From: an uncultured Thermomicrobia bacterium
GTDB lineage: Bacteria; Chloroflexota; Chloroflexia; Thermomicrobiales; JALYUS01
Direction: 5' to 3'
Length of the DNA stretch: 11,873 nucleotides
NCBI GenBank assembly: GCA_937968015.1
Contig: CALBSO010000114.1
Span: 1-11,873 of the forward strand
The translations under genes were made by a program, and so were the position numbers. The notes beneath the pieces were generated by a model that saw nothing but the letters and a program-made list of their open reading frames with translations, was not told the origin of the DNA and searched no databases. Positions 1 to 7,443 of this stretch are shown here, one piece after another. Every line of letters starts with the position of its first letter. Positions within the stretch are counted from its first letter, which is position 1.

Positions 1-60
1 TCTATGCGTCTATTATCTCACACGGAGATGGGTCTGTCAAGTATACAGTCACGTTTACGA

Positions 61-951
61 ATGGAACGCGAGAGTCTTGACCCTTTCGCCATCCTCGCGG
101 TGCTCGGCGTGACGGACGCGACAGCGGCGACGCCTGTTTCTGGTGGGCAGGATACGGCGATCTGGCGCGTGGACCGCCCCGGCGGGCGGTATGCGCTACG
201 CGTGTTCGCGCCCGGTGAAGAACGTAAATGCGCGCGCGAAGTGGCGACGATGCGTGCCGCGGCGGCAGGCGGTATCCCCATCCCGATGGTGCATGCGGAC
301 GGATCATGGCATGGGCGACCGGCGCTGCTCCTATCGTGGTGTCCGGGCCGGACGCTCTTCGCTGCCTTGCAAGCGCATCCGCTGCGCGTCTGGCCGCTCG
401 GCGTGATGTGCGGGCAAATGCAGGCGCGGCTGCACACAATCCCGCTGCGGGAAGCGCCACCATATGCGCCCGATCAATGGCTCAATTGGGGCGGTACGCT
501 GGATGCGCGACTCCGGGAGCGGTTACTGGCGGTCGCACGCCGCCCGTTGGTGCTCTGCCATTTCGATTACCACCCGCTCAACGTGATGACGGACGGCGAG
601 CGCGTCACCGCCGTGCTCGACTGGCCGAACGGCCTGCCCGGCGATCCGCGCGCCGATCTGGCTCGTACGATTGTCCTCATGCAGTTTGTGCGCCCGTCCC
701 TCCGCCCGCATGAGGAGGCGCTTGTCCGTTGCTTCTTGCGTGCATGGTGGCATGGCTATCACCGAGGGCGGGGATCGCTCGGAGAGATGGCGCCGTTCTA
801 CGCTTGGGCGGGCGACGTGACCGTGCGCGATCAGGAGCAGAAGATCGGGCAACCGGGTATCGCGCTTCAATCCGCCGATCTCGATCCGCTGCGCCGTTGG
901 ACGGACCAGTGGAAACGACGTGCGGGAATCTCCTCGACCGTCCGTGAGTGA
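61..951 (+). CDS. APH-family phosphotransferase (aminoglycoside/choline kinase-like fold)
   Basis: A predicted small-molecule kinase of the APH superfamily; the substrate cannot be read from the sequence. With the ATG at 61 the protein has 296 residues. An N-lobe is suggested by SGGQDTAIWRV (about 27-37) and YALRVF (about 44-49), where Arg replaces the usual beta-3 Lys, as happens in many APH-fold proteins. The catalytic loop is HFDYHPLNVM, giving the HxDxxxxN pattern at H167, D169 and N174. The metal-binding motif is VLDWPN with D187, followed by GDPRADLAR, typical of the family. The reading frame is open back to ATG codons at 4 and 28. I prefer 61 because the fold begins shortly after it, but no good Shine-Dalgarno sequence precedes any of the three, and the true start could lie upstream of the window. 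The gene ends 74 bases before trpB and need not share its function. Confidence 0.8.
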   Translation: MERESLDPFAILAVLGVTDATAATPVSGGQDTAIWRVDRPGGRYALRVFAPGEERKCAREVATMRAAAAGGIPIPMVHADGSWHGRPALLLSWCPGRTLFAALQAHPLRVWPLGVMCGQMQARLHTIPLREAPPYAPDQWLNWGGTLDARLRERLLAVARRPLVLCHFDYHPLNVMTDGERVTAVLDWPNGLPGDPRADLARTIVLMQFVRPSLRPHEEALVRCFLRAWWHGYHRGRGSLGEMAPFYAWAGDVTVRDQEQKIGQPGIALQSADLDPLRRWTDQWKRRAGISSTVRE

Positions 952-963
952 GGGCCAGTGCTG

Positions 964-994
964 TGATAGACTAGCGGGCGCGCGAATGCGCCCG
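964..994 (+). promoter_or_regulatory. candidate extended -10 and leader hairpin upstream of trpB
   Basis: TG-A-TAGACT (964-972) resembles an extended -10 element, matching TATAAT at 4 of 6 positions; no convincing -35 is visible. Immediately after it is a 7-bp stem, CGGGCGC (975-981) pairing with GCGCCCG (988-994), with a 6-base loop. No T-tract follows and no leader peptide rich in Trp codons is seen, so classical attenuation is not supported. It lies 31 bases before the trpB start. Confidence 0.25.
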
Positions 995-1025
995 GACCGG
1001 CTATCCATCAGAGAGGCAATCACGT

Positions 1026-2276
1026 ATGGTTCAGACCCGAGCCGAAACCGCCGACGCGTATCTCGATACGCTGCCCCCGCCCGCCGAATTTCCCGATGCG
1101 CGGGGGCGGTATGGCCGTTTCGGCGGGCAATACGCGCCCGAAACCCTGATGCCCGCACTTGACGAACTGGAAACGGCGTATCACGAGGCGCGGAATGACC
1201 CGGCGTTCCTCCGCAAGATGGGCGATCTTCGGCGCCATTACGTCGGCAGGCCAACGCCGACGTATCACGCGCAGGCGCTCTCGGAGCGCCTCGGCGGCGC
1301 GCAGATCTGGCTGAAACGGGAGGACCTCGCGCATACCGGCGCGCACAAGATCAATAACGCGCTCGGGCAGGGATTGCTTGCCAAGCGGATGGGCAAGCCG
1401 CGCGTGATCGCGGAGACTGGCGCGGGGCAGCATGGCGTCGCCGCGGCGACCGTCTGCGCGATGCTCGGCCTCGAATGCATCGTTTACATGGGCGAAGTGG
1501 ACATCGCACGGCAATCGCTCAATGTCTTCCGCATGAAACTGCTCGGCGCGACGGTCGTGCCGGTCTCAAGCGGGTCGCGCACTCTGAAGGATGCGCTCAA
1601 TGAGGCGATTCGCGACTGGGTGACGAATGTGCGGACGACCTATTACATCATCGGGACGGTGGCGGGGATGCATCCGTACCCGATGATTGTGCGCGATTTT
1701 CAAGCGATCATCGGGCAGGAGGCGCGGGCGCAACTGCTCGCGCAGGCGGGGCGACTGCCCGATGTCGTGCTCGCGTGCGTCGGCGGCGGCTCGAACGCGA
1801 TGGGTATGTTCCATGCCTTCGTACCGGATGTATCGGTGCGCCTGATCGGCGTCGAGGCGGCGGGCCGGGGGATCGAGACGGGCGCGCACGCCGCGAGTAT
1901 CGTCGCCGGGCGTGTCGGCGTGCTGCACGGCTCGCGCACCTATGTCATCCAGGATGCGGACGGCCAGATCATGGAGACGCACTCGATCTCGGCAGGGCTT
2001 GATTACCCCGGTGTTGGCCCGGAACTGGCGTGGCTCGCGGACGCTGACCACGCGCAATACGTCGGCATCACCGATGCCGAGGCATTGGAAGCATTGCAAG
2101 TGCTCTCGCAGGCCGAGGGGATCATCCCCGCGCTCGAATCGGCGCACGCCATCGCCCATGCCATTAAGATCGCACCGACGCTGCCGAAGGAGGCCATCAT
2201 CGCCGTCTGCCTCTCCGGCCGGGGCGATAAGGATATGGGCACCGTCGCGGACGCGCTGGGAGTGACGCTGACGTGA
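1026..2276 (+). CDS. trpB: Tryptophan synthase beta chain
   Basis: The PLP-dependent beta subunit of tryptophan synthase joins indole and L-serine to make tryptophan, receiving indole from TrpA through an intersubunit tunnel. At 416 residues it has the usual length, with a slightly long N-terminus. The PLP lysine is K108 in HTGAHKINNALGQ. E130 in ETGAGQHG is the catalytic glutamate, at the same 22-residue distance from the lysine as in the enteric enzyme. GGGSNA (about 253-258) binds the cofactor phosphate, and SGRGDKD (about 397-403) closes the pyridine-nitrogen pocket. It is the canonical TrpB1 type, not the TrpB2 type. The ATG at 1026 is supported by GAGAGG at 1011-1016. The gene overlaps the long form of trpA by 4 bases (GTGA), as expected for translationally coupled subunits. 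Confidence 0.97.
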   Translation: MVQTRAETADAYLDTLPPPAEFPDARGRYGRFGGQYAPETLMPALDELETAYHEARNDPAFLRKMGDLRRHYVGRPTPTYHAQALSERLGGAQIWLKREDLAHTGAHKINNALGQGLLAKRMGKPRVIAETGAGQHGVAAATVCAMLGLECIVYMGEVDIARQSLNVFRMKLLGATVVPVSSGSRTLKDALNEAIRDWVTNVRTTYYIIGTVAGMHPYPMIVRDFQAIIGQEARAQLLAQAGRLPDVVLACVGGGSNAMGMFHAFVPDVSVRLIGVEAAGRGIETGAHAASIVAGRVGVLHGSRTYVIQDADGQIMETHSISAGLDYPGVGPELAWLADADHAQYVGITDAEALEALQVLSQAEGIIPALESAHAIAHAIKIAPTLPKEAIIAVCLSGRGDKDMGTVADALGVTLT

Positions 2277-3187
2277 GCAACGAGCAACGAGCAACGAGCA
2301 ATGAGACGGGAAGCACTCGTCGCGAGGTAGGCAAGCATATCGTCACCTCAGTCCTCATGCCGCCCAAAGGGCGCCCGCAGTCCGCAGTCCTCACCGGCGT
2401 TGCGCGGATCAGCGAGGCGTTCGCCCGCGCGAAATCAGCGGGGCATGCCGCGTTCATCCCATACATCACGGTCGGACATCCCGATCGCGAGACGGTTGCG
2501 GCGGTTGTTCCGGCGCTGATCGAAGCGGGCGCGGACATCGTCGAACTCGGCGTGCCCTTTTCGGACCCGCTGGCGGACGGGGTCGTCATCCAGCGCAGCA
2601 CGCAGGCCGCACTCGCGAATGGCGTGACACTTGACTATTGCCTCGACGAAGTGCGGAGCCTGCGACGGGTGGGTGTCACCGCGCCCATTGTTTTCCTCGG
2701 CTACATGAACCCAATTGCTCAGAAGGGTGAGGAAGCGTTCGCGGCGCTCTGCGCCGAGGCAGGTGTGGACGGCGTGATCGTCGCCGACCTGCCACCCGAA
2801 GAAGCAGGCGATCTCCGCGCCGCCTGCGCCCGGCATGGTGTCGCGCTGATCGCGATGCTCGCGCCGACGAGTACGGAGAAGCGGATCGCGCAGGTTGCGG
2901 CGCTGGCGACGGGCTTTGTCTATTGCGTCGGCCTGACCGGTGTGACGGGCGCGCGAGACGCCCTCGCGACCGATTTGCGCGGATACCTCGATCGGGTGCG
3001 TGCGCGGGTTTCTGTACCGATTGCTGTCGGATTCGGCATCTCGCGTCCGGAGCACGTCGCGTCCGTCGGCGCGATGGCGGACGGCGTGATCGTCGGCAGC
3101 GCGCTGGTGAAGCGGCTGGACGAACTGCCCCTGGCGGAACGCGCATCCGGCGCCGCCGACTTTGTGCGCTGGCTGATGGGGGAGTAA
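2273..3187 (+). CDS. trpA: Tryptophan synthase alpha chain, with repeat-encoded N-terminal extension
   Basis: The alpha subunit cleaves indole-3-glycerol phosphate to indole and glyceraldehyde 3-phosphate and passes indole to TrpB. From the GTG at 2273 the protein has 304 residues. The catalytic acids are E91 (VELGVPFSDP) and D102 (PLADG), 11 apart as in E. coli (E49, D60), so this form carries about 42 extra N-terminal residues. The phosphate-binding segments GLTGVTGAR, GFGIS and VIVGSALVK are present. The TIM barrel proper begins near ARISEAF (about 44-50). Everything before it is encoded by short tandem repeats: SNEQRATSNE at residues 2-11, and a second tract under residues 25-41. There are two possible starts. 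GTG 2273 overlaps the trpB stop and has GGGAG at 2258-2262. ATG 2357 gives 276 residues, closer to family length, but has no nearby Shine-Dalgarno. No other usual start codon exists between 2357 and the fold. The function is certain; the start is not. Confidence 0.93.
   Translation: MSNEQRATSNETGSTRREVGKHIVTSVLMPPKGRPQSAVLTGVARISEAFARAKSAGHAAFIPYITVGHPDRETVAAVVPALIEAGADIVELGVPFSDPLADGVVIQRSTQAALANGVTLDYCLDEVRSLRRVGVTAPIVFLGYMNPIAQKGEEAFAALCAEAGVDGVIVADLPPEEAGDLRAACARHGVALIAMLAPTSTEKRIAQVAALATGFVYCVGLTGVTGARDALATDLRGYLDRVRARVSVPIAVGFGISRPEHVASVGAMADGVIVGSALVKRLDELPLAERASGAADFVRWLMGE
2275..2302 (+). repeat. heptanucleotide tandem repeat (GAGCAAC)3 + GAGCAAT
   Basis: Three perfect copies of GAGCAAC and one GAGCAAT lie end to end. 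The first copy overlaps the trpB stop codon (TGA 2274-2276), and the tract is translated in the long form of TrpA as the 7-residue repeat SNEQRAT. It belongs to the class of short 7-nt tandem repeats known from cyanobacteria and other bacteria. Confidence 0.9.
2347..2395 (+). repeat. second heptanucleotide tract (CTCAGTC / CGCAGTC family) around a small hairpin
   Basis: CTCAGTC and CTCATGC lie left of a 5-bp hairpin (CGCCC-AAA-GGGCG, 2361-2373). CGCAGTC, CGCAGTC and CTCACCG lie right of it. The ATG at 2357 is inside this tract, so the shorter possible TrpA start is also repeat-derived. Confidence 0.65.
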
Positions 3188-3234
3188 CGAGTAACGAGTA
3201 ACGAGGGGGAATCGCATCCTCGTTACTCGCTACT
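3182..3234 (+). repeat. heptanucleotide repeat (GAGTAAC)3 with inverted copy, at the trpA stop
   Basis: Three perfect GAGTAAC units (3182-3202) and a partial fourth are followed by an inverted copy. The segment 3190-3206 pairs with 3218-3234 over 17 positions with a single mismatch, leaving an 11-base loop. The first unit encodes TrpA's final Glu codon and its TAA stop. The hairpin sits between trpA and aroH and ends 11 bases before the GGAG that serves aroH. It lacks a T-tract, so a role as a factor-independent terminator is weak; a role in mRNA processing or stability is possible. Confidence 0.85.
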
Positions 3235-3256
3235 GAGAGCGAACGGAGTGAGCGAC

Positions 3257-3649
3257 ATGGCGGTGCGGGGTGTGCGGGGGGCGACGACGGCGACAGCGAA
3301 TACGGCGGAGGAGATCATCGAGGCGACGCAGGAACTGATCGCCGCGCTTGTCCGCTTCAATGACTTGAACACCGAAGAGATTGCCAGCGCGATCTGGACG
3401 ACGACGCGCGACCTCACCGCCGAGTTTCCGGCGAAAGCGGCGCGGCAAGTCGGTTGGGCGGATGTCCCGCAGATGTGCGCGCATGAAATGGATGTCCCGG
3501 GGACACTGCCGATGTGCATTCGTGTGACGCTGCATATCAATACCCAGAAGACGCAGCGAGAAGTCCGGCACGTCTATCTGCATGGCGCGGCCGTCTTGCG
3601 GCCAGAATATGCGGTGGATATGCCGGAAATGATATCTGACAACCGATAG
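3257..3649 (+). CDS. aroH: Chorismate mutase, class II (AroH type)
   Basis: Chorismate mutase rearranges chorismate to prephenate, the committed step towards phenylalanine and tyrosine. From ATG 3257 the protein has 130 residues and aligns throughout with the Bacillus subtilis AroH fold (127 residues). It starts MAVRGVRGATT, placing active-site R7 at the same number. Other matching features are FPAKAARQVGW (R63), CAHEMDV (C74, E77), CIRV (R89) and RHVYLHGA (Y107), which correspond to B. subtilis R63, C75, E78, R90 and Y108. The last residues, after VLRPEYA, are variable as usual. GGAG at 3245-3248 is 8 bases before the ATG; an in-frame GTG at 3248 would add three residues. It follows trpA by 69 bases across the repeat hairpin and probably shares its transcript. 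Confidence 0.95.
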   Translation: MAVRGVRGATTATANTAEEIIEATQELIAALVRFNDLNTEEIASAIWTTTRDLTAEFPAKAARQVGWADVPQMCAHEMDVPGTLPMCIRVTLHINTQKTQREVRHVYLHGAAVLRPEYAVDMPEMISDNR

Positions 3650-3842
3650 CGGCTTCTCCACACTCGCCACACCCCGTGTGCCCTGGCAGCGTCGCCTTTG
3701 CGAACGGTCTCGCTGTGCCGACCCACAAGACCAATCCAAACGATTAATCCTGGTGTACTGAGGCGCGACAGGCCATGTCAGCGACTTCCTGCAGCGGCAG
3801 TCGAGGCAATGCACGCATGAACAACACCGGGAGATGATGCAT

Positions 3843-4175
3843 ATGACGTCACCATGGGTTGATACGGCGAACGAGCGCCACCATACCATCGGGCGGCCCG
3901 ATCCGCCGAAACGAAACGGGCCGCCTGCCGGTCGCGCGCAATTGGTTATCCGATTGCTGCTCGCGCTGACGATTTTCGGTGCGGTAATCCCTTCGGACCT
4001 CTATCTCGCGAACTGGTTCTTCGGTGGCCGGATCCACGCGCTCCGCGATCCGATGGTCATCAACTCCCTCGTTAATCTCTCCGTTGCACTGGCGGTGCCC
4101 GTGATTCCACTCGCGCTGCTCGCGATTCTGCCACATATCCGGCGTGCGCCGCATAGGCAGCGCCAGGATTGGTAG
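3843..4175 (+). CDS. Small two-helix membrane protein, function unknown
   Basis: I do not recognise this family. The protein has 110 residues from ATG 3843: a polar, proline- and charge-rich N-terminus of about 33 residues, then two predicted membrane helices. The first covers roughly LVIRLLLALTIFGAVIP and the following aromatic DLYLANWFFGG; the second covers MVINSLVNLSVALAVPVIP and LALLAIL. The tail is short and basic (RRAPHRQRQDW). Three in-frame ATGs lie close together (3834, 3837, 3843). GGGAG at 3829-3833 touches the first but is 9 bases before the third, so 3843 is preferred. It is followed 59 bases later by the DedA-family gene and may be co-transcribed with it. The 193 bases between aroH and this start hold only a weak 5-bp hairpin (CACAC-CCC-GTGTG, 3668-3680). 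Confidence 0.6.
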   Translation: MTSPWVDTANERHHTIGRPDPPKRNGPPAGRAQLVIRLLLALTIFGAVIPSDLYLANWFFGGRIHALRDPMVINSLVNLSVALAVPVIPLALLAILPHIRRAPHRQRQDW

Positions 4176-4234
4176 CATGAACGCGCCTGTCACCATGCCG
4201 ATGTTTTGTGAGAACGAAAGGACACGATATTCCA

Positions 4235-4888
4235 ATGGACCGCTATGTGGCGATCACCGCCATTATCCTCCTTGGCGCGCTCGGGTTCCCGGTGCCGGTG
4301 CCGCTTGCCGGTCTCTTAGCGACCGCTGGCGTCTTCGCGGCGCACGGCCAGTTGTGCGTTGCCCTACTCATCACCCTTGCGGCGGGTGGCGCGATCCTCG
4401 GCGACATCCTCGGCTATGCGACCGGGCGACTCGGCATGCGCGTATACCTGCGCCGTGGCATTGCGCCGGATACCCACGCGTCCCAATCGGCACATCGGTT
4501 TCGGAGGCTCGTGGGGAAAACACTGGCATTTGGAGCCGTTAAGCGGGCGATAGGATGGTCGAACGAGCGGCTTTCCCGCGGTGGGAGCATGGCTGTCCTG
4601 ATCGTCCTCAGCCGGACGGTACTCGGCACATTTGGTCCGGTCATTAATGTCCTCAGTGGTGTGCGACGCTACCCGGTTGGGCGCTTTCTCCTCTATGACG
4701 CGGTCGGCGAGATCGTCTGGGTGGGGGCGTATGTCGGGGTCGGCTTTGTCGCCGGGATGCGTGGGGGCGATGCGAACGCGCTGTTGCGGAACCCCGTCGC
4801 GATCGCCTCCGCGATCGCCCTGATGATCGTTCCGATGGCAATCGCGGCGCGGATCAAACCTGCCTCACGGGCTTTGCGCCTTTCGTAA
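4235..4888 (+). CDS. DedA-family (SNARE-associated/VTT domain) membrane protein, divergent
   Basis: DedA-family proteins are polytopic inner-membrane proteins linked to membrane homeostasis and lipid scrambling or transport. This one has 217 residues with about five hydrophobic segments. Family-like features are the re-entrant region GFPVPVPLAGLLATAG (about 17-32), GAILGDILGYATGRLG (about 52-67, like the family's GD...YxxGRxxG), and LSRTVLGTFGPVINVLSG (about 125-142) followed by RRYPVGRFLLYDAVGEIVW. The acidic residue usually found just after the first proline motif (PxPGE-like) is not present; the aligned residue is Ala25. The loop at about residues 68-115 is long and basic. ATG 4235 is chosen because AAAGGA lies at 4217-4222, a rather long 12-base spacing; an in-frame GTG at 4208 is the alternative. 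Confidence 0.8.
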   Translation: MDRYVAITAIILLGALGFPVPVPLAGLLATAGVFAAHGQLCVALLITLAAGGAILGDILGYATGRLGMRVYLRRGIAPDTHASQSAHRFRRLVGKTLAFGAVKRAIGWSNERLSRGGSMAVLIVLSRTVLGTFGPVINVLSGVRRYPVGRFLLYDAVGEIVWVGAYVGVGFVAGMRGGDANALLRNPVAIASAIALMIVPMAIAARIKPASRALRLS

Positions 4889-4936
4889 CACGTCAATCAC
4901 TCCCGTATGTCTCAATCTTCGCTTGATGCCGCAGGG

Positions 4937-4969
4937 CTTTACTCGGCACGCCATTGCGCCGAGAGAAAG
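4937..4969 (+). terminator. imperfect hairpin downstream of the DedA gene
   Basis: CTTT-A-CTCGGC (4937-4947) pairs with GCCGAG-AG-AAAG (4958-4969) around a 10-base loop, about 50 bases after the DedA stop. There is no T-tract, so termination would need Rho or another factor. The rest of the 255-base gap (4889-5143) shows only a poor promoter-like pair, TTGACG (5044-5049) and TACCCT (5068-5073), ahead of the MATE gene. Confidence 0.3.
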
Positions 4970-5143
4970 GATCGTCGTTACCGATGCGTATTCCATTGTC
5001 TCTACCACAAACACTGCCAGTCCGGTGTGCGGGTGCGAAAGCGTTGACGCCAGATAACGCGCGGTAGTACCCTCGCTACGGTGTTTCTCGGCAGGGTGTA
5101 CGCGACGCACCATTGACCGCGGAACGGAAGGGACCATCGCTCC

Positions 5144-6625
5144 ATGTCCACCAACGCGCTGCCCATCGCGACGCGTGATCCGCAGTCACCGTTCGATGAT
5201 TCCGTCGAGCGCGAAGAATCCGCGCCCCTACCGCCACGCCGTTTCGGTGGGGTGATCCCGGAATTCGAGACGCCGAGGATGCTACGCGCAGCCGTCTTGC
5301 GGCTCGCGTGGCCCTCGATCGTCGAGAATCTGCTCCAATCGCTCGTCCAAATCGCGACGACCGCGATGGTCTCGCGTCTTGGCGCGGACGCGCTGGCGGG
5401 GGTCGGGGTCGCGAATCAGTTGATGATGGTCGGTATCTCGACCTTCTTCGCCGTCAGCACGGGCACGACGGTGCTCGTCGCGTTCAATGTCGGCGCGGGC
5501 AATCCGCATGAGGCGGAGCAAGCAGCGAAGCAGTCGTACTTCATCGGCATCATCCTCTCGGCGATCGTTGCGGTGCTCGGTTTTCTCTTTTCCGCGCCGC
5601 TGATCCGGCTCCTCGGCGCGGAGCCAAACGTCGTCGCGGAAGGCGCAAAATTCCTGCGTATCGAGGCGCTGGGGACAATCTTCCTCGTCACGATGTTTAT
5701 TTCCAGCGGCATCCTGCGCGGTTCGGGCGACACGCGCACGCCGATGCTCGTCACACTCTCGATCAACTTCATCAATGTCGGCGTCTCACTCCCTCTGATC
5801 TTCGGTCTGGGGCCGTTACCACATCTCGGTGTCGTCGGGGCGGCGTGCGGCAACATCGCCGCGCGGTTTGTTGGCTGCGTGGTCCTCGTCTCGATTGTCT
5901 GGCGTGGGCGGCGGGGCGTCAGTATTGCCGGGCGGGCCGGTTGGAAGCCGCGCTGGACGCTCATCAAGCGACTGATAGATATTGGCCTGCCCAGCATGCT
6001 GGAATCACTCTTCCGCGCCGGTGGCATGACGATCTTCGCGGTGGTGATCGTCAGTCTTGGCACTACCGCATTCGCCGCCCAACAAGTCGCCAACCTTTTC
6101 TGGCAAATGACACTCTTCCCTGGCTTCGGCTTCTCGACTGCCGCGCTGACGCTCACCGGCCAGTCGCTCGGCGCGCGGAAGCCCGAACGCGCCGTCCTCG
6201 CCACCTGGGTGGCGACGCGCGCCTGCACGATCTGGATGACGACGATGGGCGTCATCTACTTCTTCCTCGGCCCGTGGCTCGTCATCCCGTTCAGCGCGGA
6301 CGATCCGCATATCCGCGGCATCGCCGCGCACGCGCTCAAAATCCTCTGCTTCTCGATGCCAATCCAGGCGACGGGCCTGGTGCTGGCCGGGAGCCTGCGC
6401 GGCGCGGGCGATACGCGCTGGCCGATGTTCTCGACCGGCGCCTCGATGTGGCTCGTCCGCATTCCGGCGGCGTATCTCTTCGGCGTCGTCCTCGGCCTCG
6501 GCATCCCCGGCGCCTACCTTGGCTTGATCCTCGACGCGGCAGTCACCTCCGGCCTCAACCTCTGGCGCTACCGCAGCGGCCGCTGGCAAACTGCCCGGAG
6601 CCTGAGTGCCGCGCCCGCGCGATAA
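5144..6625 (+). CDS. MATE-family efflux transporter
   Basis: A multidrug and toxin extrusion (MatE) transporter of 493 residues, close to the normal length for the family, with twelve predicted helices in two homologous halves. It would export cationic or other small compounds using a sodium or proton gradient; the substrate is not deducible. The half-repeat signature is clear: RGSGDTRTP at 192-200 and RGAGDTRWP at 419-427, each preceded by the helix ending in ISSGIL or VLAGSL. The N-terminal half opens with LRLAWPSIVENLLQSL (52-67), with conserved P57 and E61, and GQSLGARKPERA (339-350) begins the C-half loop. The first 45 residues are polar, acidic and proline-rich, and are longer than in many MATE proteins. 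A GGAAGGGA purine run about 11 bases upstream supports the ATG. Confidence 0.95.
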   Translation: MSTNALPIATRDPQSPFDDSVEREESAPLPPRRFGGVIPEFETPRMLRAAVLRLAWPSIVENLLQSLVQIATTAMVSRLGADALAGVGVANQLMMVGISTFFAVSTGTTVLVAFNVGAGNPHEAEQAAKQSYFIGIILSAIVAVLGFLFSAPLIRLLGAEPNVVAEGAKFLRIEALGTIFLVTMFISSGILRGSGDTRTPMLVTLSINFINVGVSLPLIFGLGPLPHLGVVGAACGNIAARFVGCVVLVSIVWRGRRGVSIAGRAGWKPRWTLIKRLIDIGLPSMLESLFRAGGMTIFAVVIVSLGTTAFAAQQVANLFWQMTLFPGFGFSTAALTLTGQSLGARKPERAVLATWVATRACTIWMTTMGVIYFFLGPWLVIPFSADDPHIRGIAAHALKILCFSMPIQATGLVLAGSLRGAGDTRWPMFSTGASMWLVRIPAAYLFGVVLGLGIPGAYLGLILDAAVTSGLNLWRYRSGRWQTARSLSAAPAR

Positions 6626-6668
6626 AAACCTCACCCCACGTCTGGTGTATGATGGCGTGGGAGGAAGC

Positions 6669-7379
6669 ATGACGGTGATGGAGCGGCGGAAAGTGCAACT
6701 GCGATGGCAGCCGGTAGACGGGGGCGGGAACTGGCGTGCGTTCGGCGTGCGCGCCCTCGTCCTCAATATCGGGCTGATGCTGTTCGCGTTCGCACTGGTC
6801 CTCGGCTACCGTTCCGGCCTCGGGCTCAATGCGTGGAACATTTTCCAGATCGCCCTGACGAAGTACATCCCGATCACCCCCGGTCGGATGTCCATCGCGG
6901 TCGGCGGCATTATGATCCTTGTCGCGTGGCGGGCGGGCATTCCCCCGGCGATTGCAACCGTCTGCAACATGGTCTTTGTCGGCCTCTGGTTCGACTTCTT
7001 CGCCGCCCGCATACCGAAGGCGGATCGTCTCGTCGTCGCCTTGCCAATGCTGATCGGCGGTGTCGTCTTGATCGGTTGGGCCTCCGGTATCTACATCAAA
7101 GCGGGATTGGGCGCGGGGCCACGCGATTCGTTCATGCTCGCCGTCGTCCGTAAGACGGGCTGGAACGTCGGTATCGCGCGGCTCGCCATCGAAGGGACAG
7201 TCTTCGCGCTCGGCATCGCGATGGATCGCTCGCAGGTCGGCATCGGAACGCTCGCGTTCACCTTCGGCATCGGCCCGATGCTGGCATGGTCCTTCCGGGT
7301 GTTGCGGATACCGCCGGGTGGTCGGGCGGGGCCGATCATCTCCGTGCCGGCGCCCGTGACGGAATTGACCGCCGAGTAA
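6669..7379 (+). CDS. YczE/YitT-like integral membrane protein (COG2364 type)
   Basis: A protein of 236 residues with about five membrane helices. The pattern matches the YczE/YyaS/YitT group: a first helix ending in a 'GLGLNAWNIF' motif (about 50-59; family form 'aGlGvsPWdvl'), then PITPGRMSIAVGGIMIL (about 68-84), IPPAIATVCNMVFVGLWFDFF (about 91-111), and the diagnostic GIYIKAGLGAGPRDSFML (about 140-157). The biochemical role of this family is not established; B. subtilis YczE is known for an effect on lipopeptide production. GGGAGG at 6659-6664 precedes ATG 6669 closely; ATG 6678 is an alternative with better spacing. TATGAT at 6648-6653 looks like a -10 but has no -35. The gap to the MATE gene is 43 bases, so the two probably share a transcript. 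Confidence 0.8.
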   Translation: MTVMERRKVQLRWQPVDGGGNWRAFGVRALVLNIGLMLFAFALVLGYRSGLGLNAWNIFQIALTKYIPITPGRMSIAVGGIMILVAWRAGIPPAIATVCNMVFVGLWFDFFAARIPKADRLVVALPMLIGGVVLIGWASGIYIKAGLGAGPRDSFMLAVVRKTGWNVGIARLAIEGTVFALGIAMDRSQVGIGTLAFTFGIGPMLAWSFRVLRIPPGGRAGPIISVPAPVTELTAE

Positions 7380-7443
7380 GGAAGATAGGCACAATCCTTG
7401 CACTGCACCGCAGTTGGACCTGTGCGTGCGCGAGCGAAAGACA

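Noticed and set aside
964..1025. Tryptophan attenuator or T-box ahead of trpB
   Set aside because: There is no leader peptide with Trp codons, no T-box sequence and no T-tract after the small hairpin.
2275..3234. CRISPR-like short repeats around trpA
   Set aside because: Units are 7 bases long and directly adjacent, without spacers, so they are simple tandem repeats.
3650..3842. tRNA or small RNA in the spacer after aroH
   Set aside because: No cloverleaf or convincing stem could be drawn; only one 5-bp hairpin is visible.
3230..3889. Minus-strand open frame of 219 codons antisense to aroH
   Set aside because: The antisense frame is Cys/Arg-rich without motifs; AroH on the + strand is unmistakable.
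5845..6672. Long + strand frame overlapping the MATE gene
   Set aside because: It is Arg/His/Pro-rich, typical of an out-of-frame reading of GC-rich coding DNA.
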